Shown here: positions 62,623 to 64,000 of the stretch, one piece after another
Position numbering within the stretch: position 1 is the first letter of the stretch
Layout of the letters: each line of letters begins with the position of its first letter
DNA from: Glycomyces sambucus
GTDB taxonomy: Bacteria; Actinomycetota; Actinomycetes; Mycobacteriales; Micromonosporaceae
Assembly: GCF_900102815.1 (NCBI RefSeq)
Contig: NZ_FNGF01000009.1
Span: forward strand, 186,001 to 250,000
Direction of reading: 5' to 3'
Length of the DNA stretch: 64,000 nt
Translations under genes and position numbers: made by a program
The notes under the pieces: model-generated
Told to the model about the DNA's origin: nothing
Seen by the model: only the letters and a program-made list of their open reading frames with translations
The model's database searches: none

Positions 62623-63648
62623 ATGCAGTTGACCCCACTGAACCCCAGCGACCACGACGGCGTCGGCGCGGTGCTCGGCCTCGTGAACGCGGTCCGGAAC
62701 GCCGACGCCCCCGAAGGCCCCGGCATCGTCGAGCAGTCCTTCCGCGCGGGCCTGCGCCAGGAGCGCCCCGGGCTCGACATCGTCCACTTCGCCGCCACCG
62801 AGGACGGCACCCTCGTCGGCTACCTCGGCATCGGGCTCATGGTCGGCGACAACCCCCACCTCGCCATGGCCGAACTCATGGTCCACCCCGACCACCGCCA
62901 CCGCGGCCACGGCCGCGCCATGCTCGACCACTACACCGAGTACGCCTCCAGCCGCGGCCGCACCGACCTCACCGCCGGCACCCTCACCACCTGGGGCGAC
63001 GGCCCCCGCCGCCCCGAGGCCGGCGTCGCCTTCCTCGAACGCAACGACTTCACCCTCGCCCTCGTCAACGTCCGCCGCCGCGCCCGCACCGACGCCCTCG
63101 CCCCCGAGGACGAGCAGCGCCTGTGGGCCGAGGCCCGCGCCGCCTCCGAGGCCGACTACGACCTCCGCACCTGGACCGGCCCCGCCCCCGACGACCTCAT
63201 CGAGTCCATCTGCCGCCTCGACGCCAAGAGCCGCACCGAGATCCCCCTCGGCGACATCGAGATGGAGGCCGAAGCGGTCGACGTCGCCCGCGCCCGCGCC
63301 AAAGAGGCCGCCACCGCCGCCGTCCACCAGGTCCCCGTCAAGGCCGCCGCCGTCCACCGCGCCACCGGCGAGGTCGCCGCCATCACCGACGTCCACGCCT
63401 TCGAGGACCCCGCCGCCGTCCACGCCTCCCAGGGCATCACCATCGCCGACCCCGCCCACCGCGGCCACCGCCTCGGCATGCTCGTCAAACTCGCCAACCT
63501 CCGGCGCCTGCGCGAGCAGTTCCCCCGCGTCGCCGAGATCTGGACCGAGAACGCCGACGTCAACGACCGCATGGTCGCCATCAACACCGCCCTCGGCTAC
63601 GAGGCCGTCGACGCCCTCAGCGTCTACCAGCGCCGACTCCGGCCCTGA
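62623..63648 (+). CDS. two-domain GNAT acetyltransferase, paralog 2
   Basis: Protein of 341 residues, the same length and domain layout as paralog 1. Loops: HPDHRHRGHGRAML in the first domain and ADPAHRGHRLGMLVKLANL in the second. The C-terminal stretch IWTENADVNDRMVAINTALGYEAVDA is nearly the same as in paralog 1, and both share QGITIADPAHRG. The first halves differ more, so substrate choice may have split. The start at ATG 62623 follows CATACT by 7 bases. The 17-bp repeat array sits just upstream and could bring variation in expression. Confidence 0.8.
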   Translation: MQLTPLNPSDHDGVGAVLGLVNAVRNADAPEGPGIVEQSFRAGLRQERPGLDIVHFAATEDGTLVGYLGIGLMVGDNPHLAMAELMVHPDHRHRGHGRAMLDHYTEYASSRGRTDLTAGTLTTWGDGPRRPEAGVAFLERNDFTLALVNVRRRARTDALAPEDEQRLWAEARAASEADYDLRTWTGPAPDDLIESICRLDAKSRTEIPLGDIEMEAEAVDVARARAKEAATAAVHQVPVKAAAVHRATGEVAAITDVHAFEDPAAVHASQGITIADPAHRGHRLGMLVKLANLRRLREQFPRVAEIWTENADVNDRMVAINTALGYEAVDALSVYQRRLRP

Positions 63649-63708
63649 GCCCCGGACGCGCGGCCGCCCGATTCCGAAATTCGGTTGCCGCGCCCCGGCG
63701 CGCCTGTC

Positions 63709-63714
63709 CAGACT
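63709..63714 (+). promoter_or_regulatory. possible -10 box CAGACT
   Basis: CAGACT ends 6 bases before the ATG at 63721; no ribosome site. Confidence 0.45.
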
Positions 63715-63720
63715 GGTCGC

Positions 63721-64000
63721 ATGAGTGACATCCAGATCCTTGAGCTCGACCCCGCTGACGGCGACCTCGTCTCCGGCGCGTTCGAGGTCCTGCGAGCCGC
63801 CCACGCCGCGGACGCCCCGGAGGCCCCCGCGCCCCACGAGGGCAAGTTCCGGCTGGGTCTCCTCCACCCCGTACCCGACGAGGACCAGACGGTCCTCATC
63901 GCCGTCCGCGACGGCGCCGTCCTCGGCCTCGCCGACGCCGGCTACCCCAACCGCGAGAACCTGCACTTCGGCTGGGCCACCATCACCGTCCACCCCGAGC
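63721..64000 (+). CDS. GNAT acetyltransferase, paralog 3 (3' end outside window)
   Basis: First 93 residues of a third GNAT protein, cut by the window end. It begins MSDIQILELDPADGDLVSGA, has the AHAADAPEAP segment corresponding to AHDADTPENP of paralog 1 and NADAPEGPG of paralog 2, and reaches ITVHPE, just before the first acetyl-CoA loop. Same orientation and same kind of leaderless start as the other two. Whether the second domain is present cannot be seen. Confidence 0.75.
   Translation, partial: MSDIQILELDPADGDLVSGAFEVLRAAHAADAPEAPAPHEGKFRLGLLHPVPDEDQTVLIAVRDGAVLGLADAGYPNRENLHFGWATITVHPE

Overview
The window is about 72% GC and reads like an actinobacterial chromosome. Codon third positions are almost all G or C. 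It carries a three-gene qcrCAB cytochrome bc1 operon next to ctaE, two-domain GNAT enzymes, ROK and LacI sugar regulators, a CebR-type operator and many genes that appear to lack a leader. Glycomyces or a relative is my best guess at the genus, held only loosely. No rRNA, tRNA, CRISPR array, insertion sequence or phage gene was seen. Most of the window looks like stable chromosome with a strong plant-polysaccharide theme.

Layout. 1-2.8 kb: end of cydD and all of cydC. 2.9-8.5 kb: a 2H phosphoesterase, a Stealth sugar-phosphate transferase, an M3 oligopeptidase and a metallophosphatase. 8.6-12.2 kb: a small membrane protein, an XRE regulator, a Nif3-like protein and a zinc-ribbon coiled-coil protein. 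12.3-18.3 kb: trpD coupled to an atypical receiver protein, then ctaE-qcrC-qcrA-qcrB. 18.4-26.8 kb (minus strand): an RSH protein whose synthetase half looks broken, a DEDD exonuclease/GIY-YIG fusion, and the operon moxR-DUF58-transglutaminase. 26.9-29.9 kb: leuS behind a leucine leader peptide and a terminator.

30-37.3 kb and 44.7-54 kb form the sugar region. It holds a secreted GH10 xylanase with CBM2 and a CebR-like operator, then Dps. Next comes an operon of GH31 alpha-xylosidase, xylB and xylA. Further on are a sugar ABC transporter without its own ATPase, a ROK repressor, and a GH3 enzyme coupled to a LacI repressor. A 25-bp operator (TTWGTT, 13-bp spacer, AACTAA) sits in front of both the alpha-xylosidase/xylBA operon and the transporter operon. 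It ties them into one regulon, most likely under the ROK protein. Two TCGAAGCGCTTCGA operators precede the GH3-lacI pair. The likely order of work is: the xylanase cuts xylan outside, the transporter imports oligosaccharides, GH31 and GH3 hydrolyse them in the cytoplasm, and XylA/XylB feed xylose into the pentose phosphate pathway.

37.5-44.5 kb is more accessory: a GNAT enzyme, an Imm1-like immunity protein, a large SARP/AfsR regulator, a DrrAB-type exporter and an exported serine hydrolase. 54.3-64 kb: an M23 peptidase with a long structured leader, an ABC-F protein, a polytopic membrane protein, a small HTH protein, an ABC exporter, a cold-shock protein and three tandem paralogous GNAT genes.

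Twelve starts share one layout: an A-second, T-sixth -10 hexamer ending exactly 6 or 7 bases before ATG/GTG, with no ribosome site. I used it to choose several start codons. All functions are inferred from sequence reading alone.
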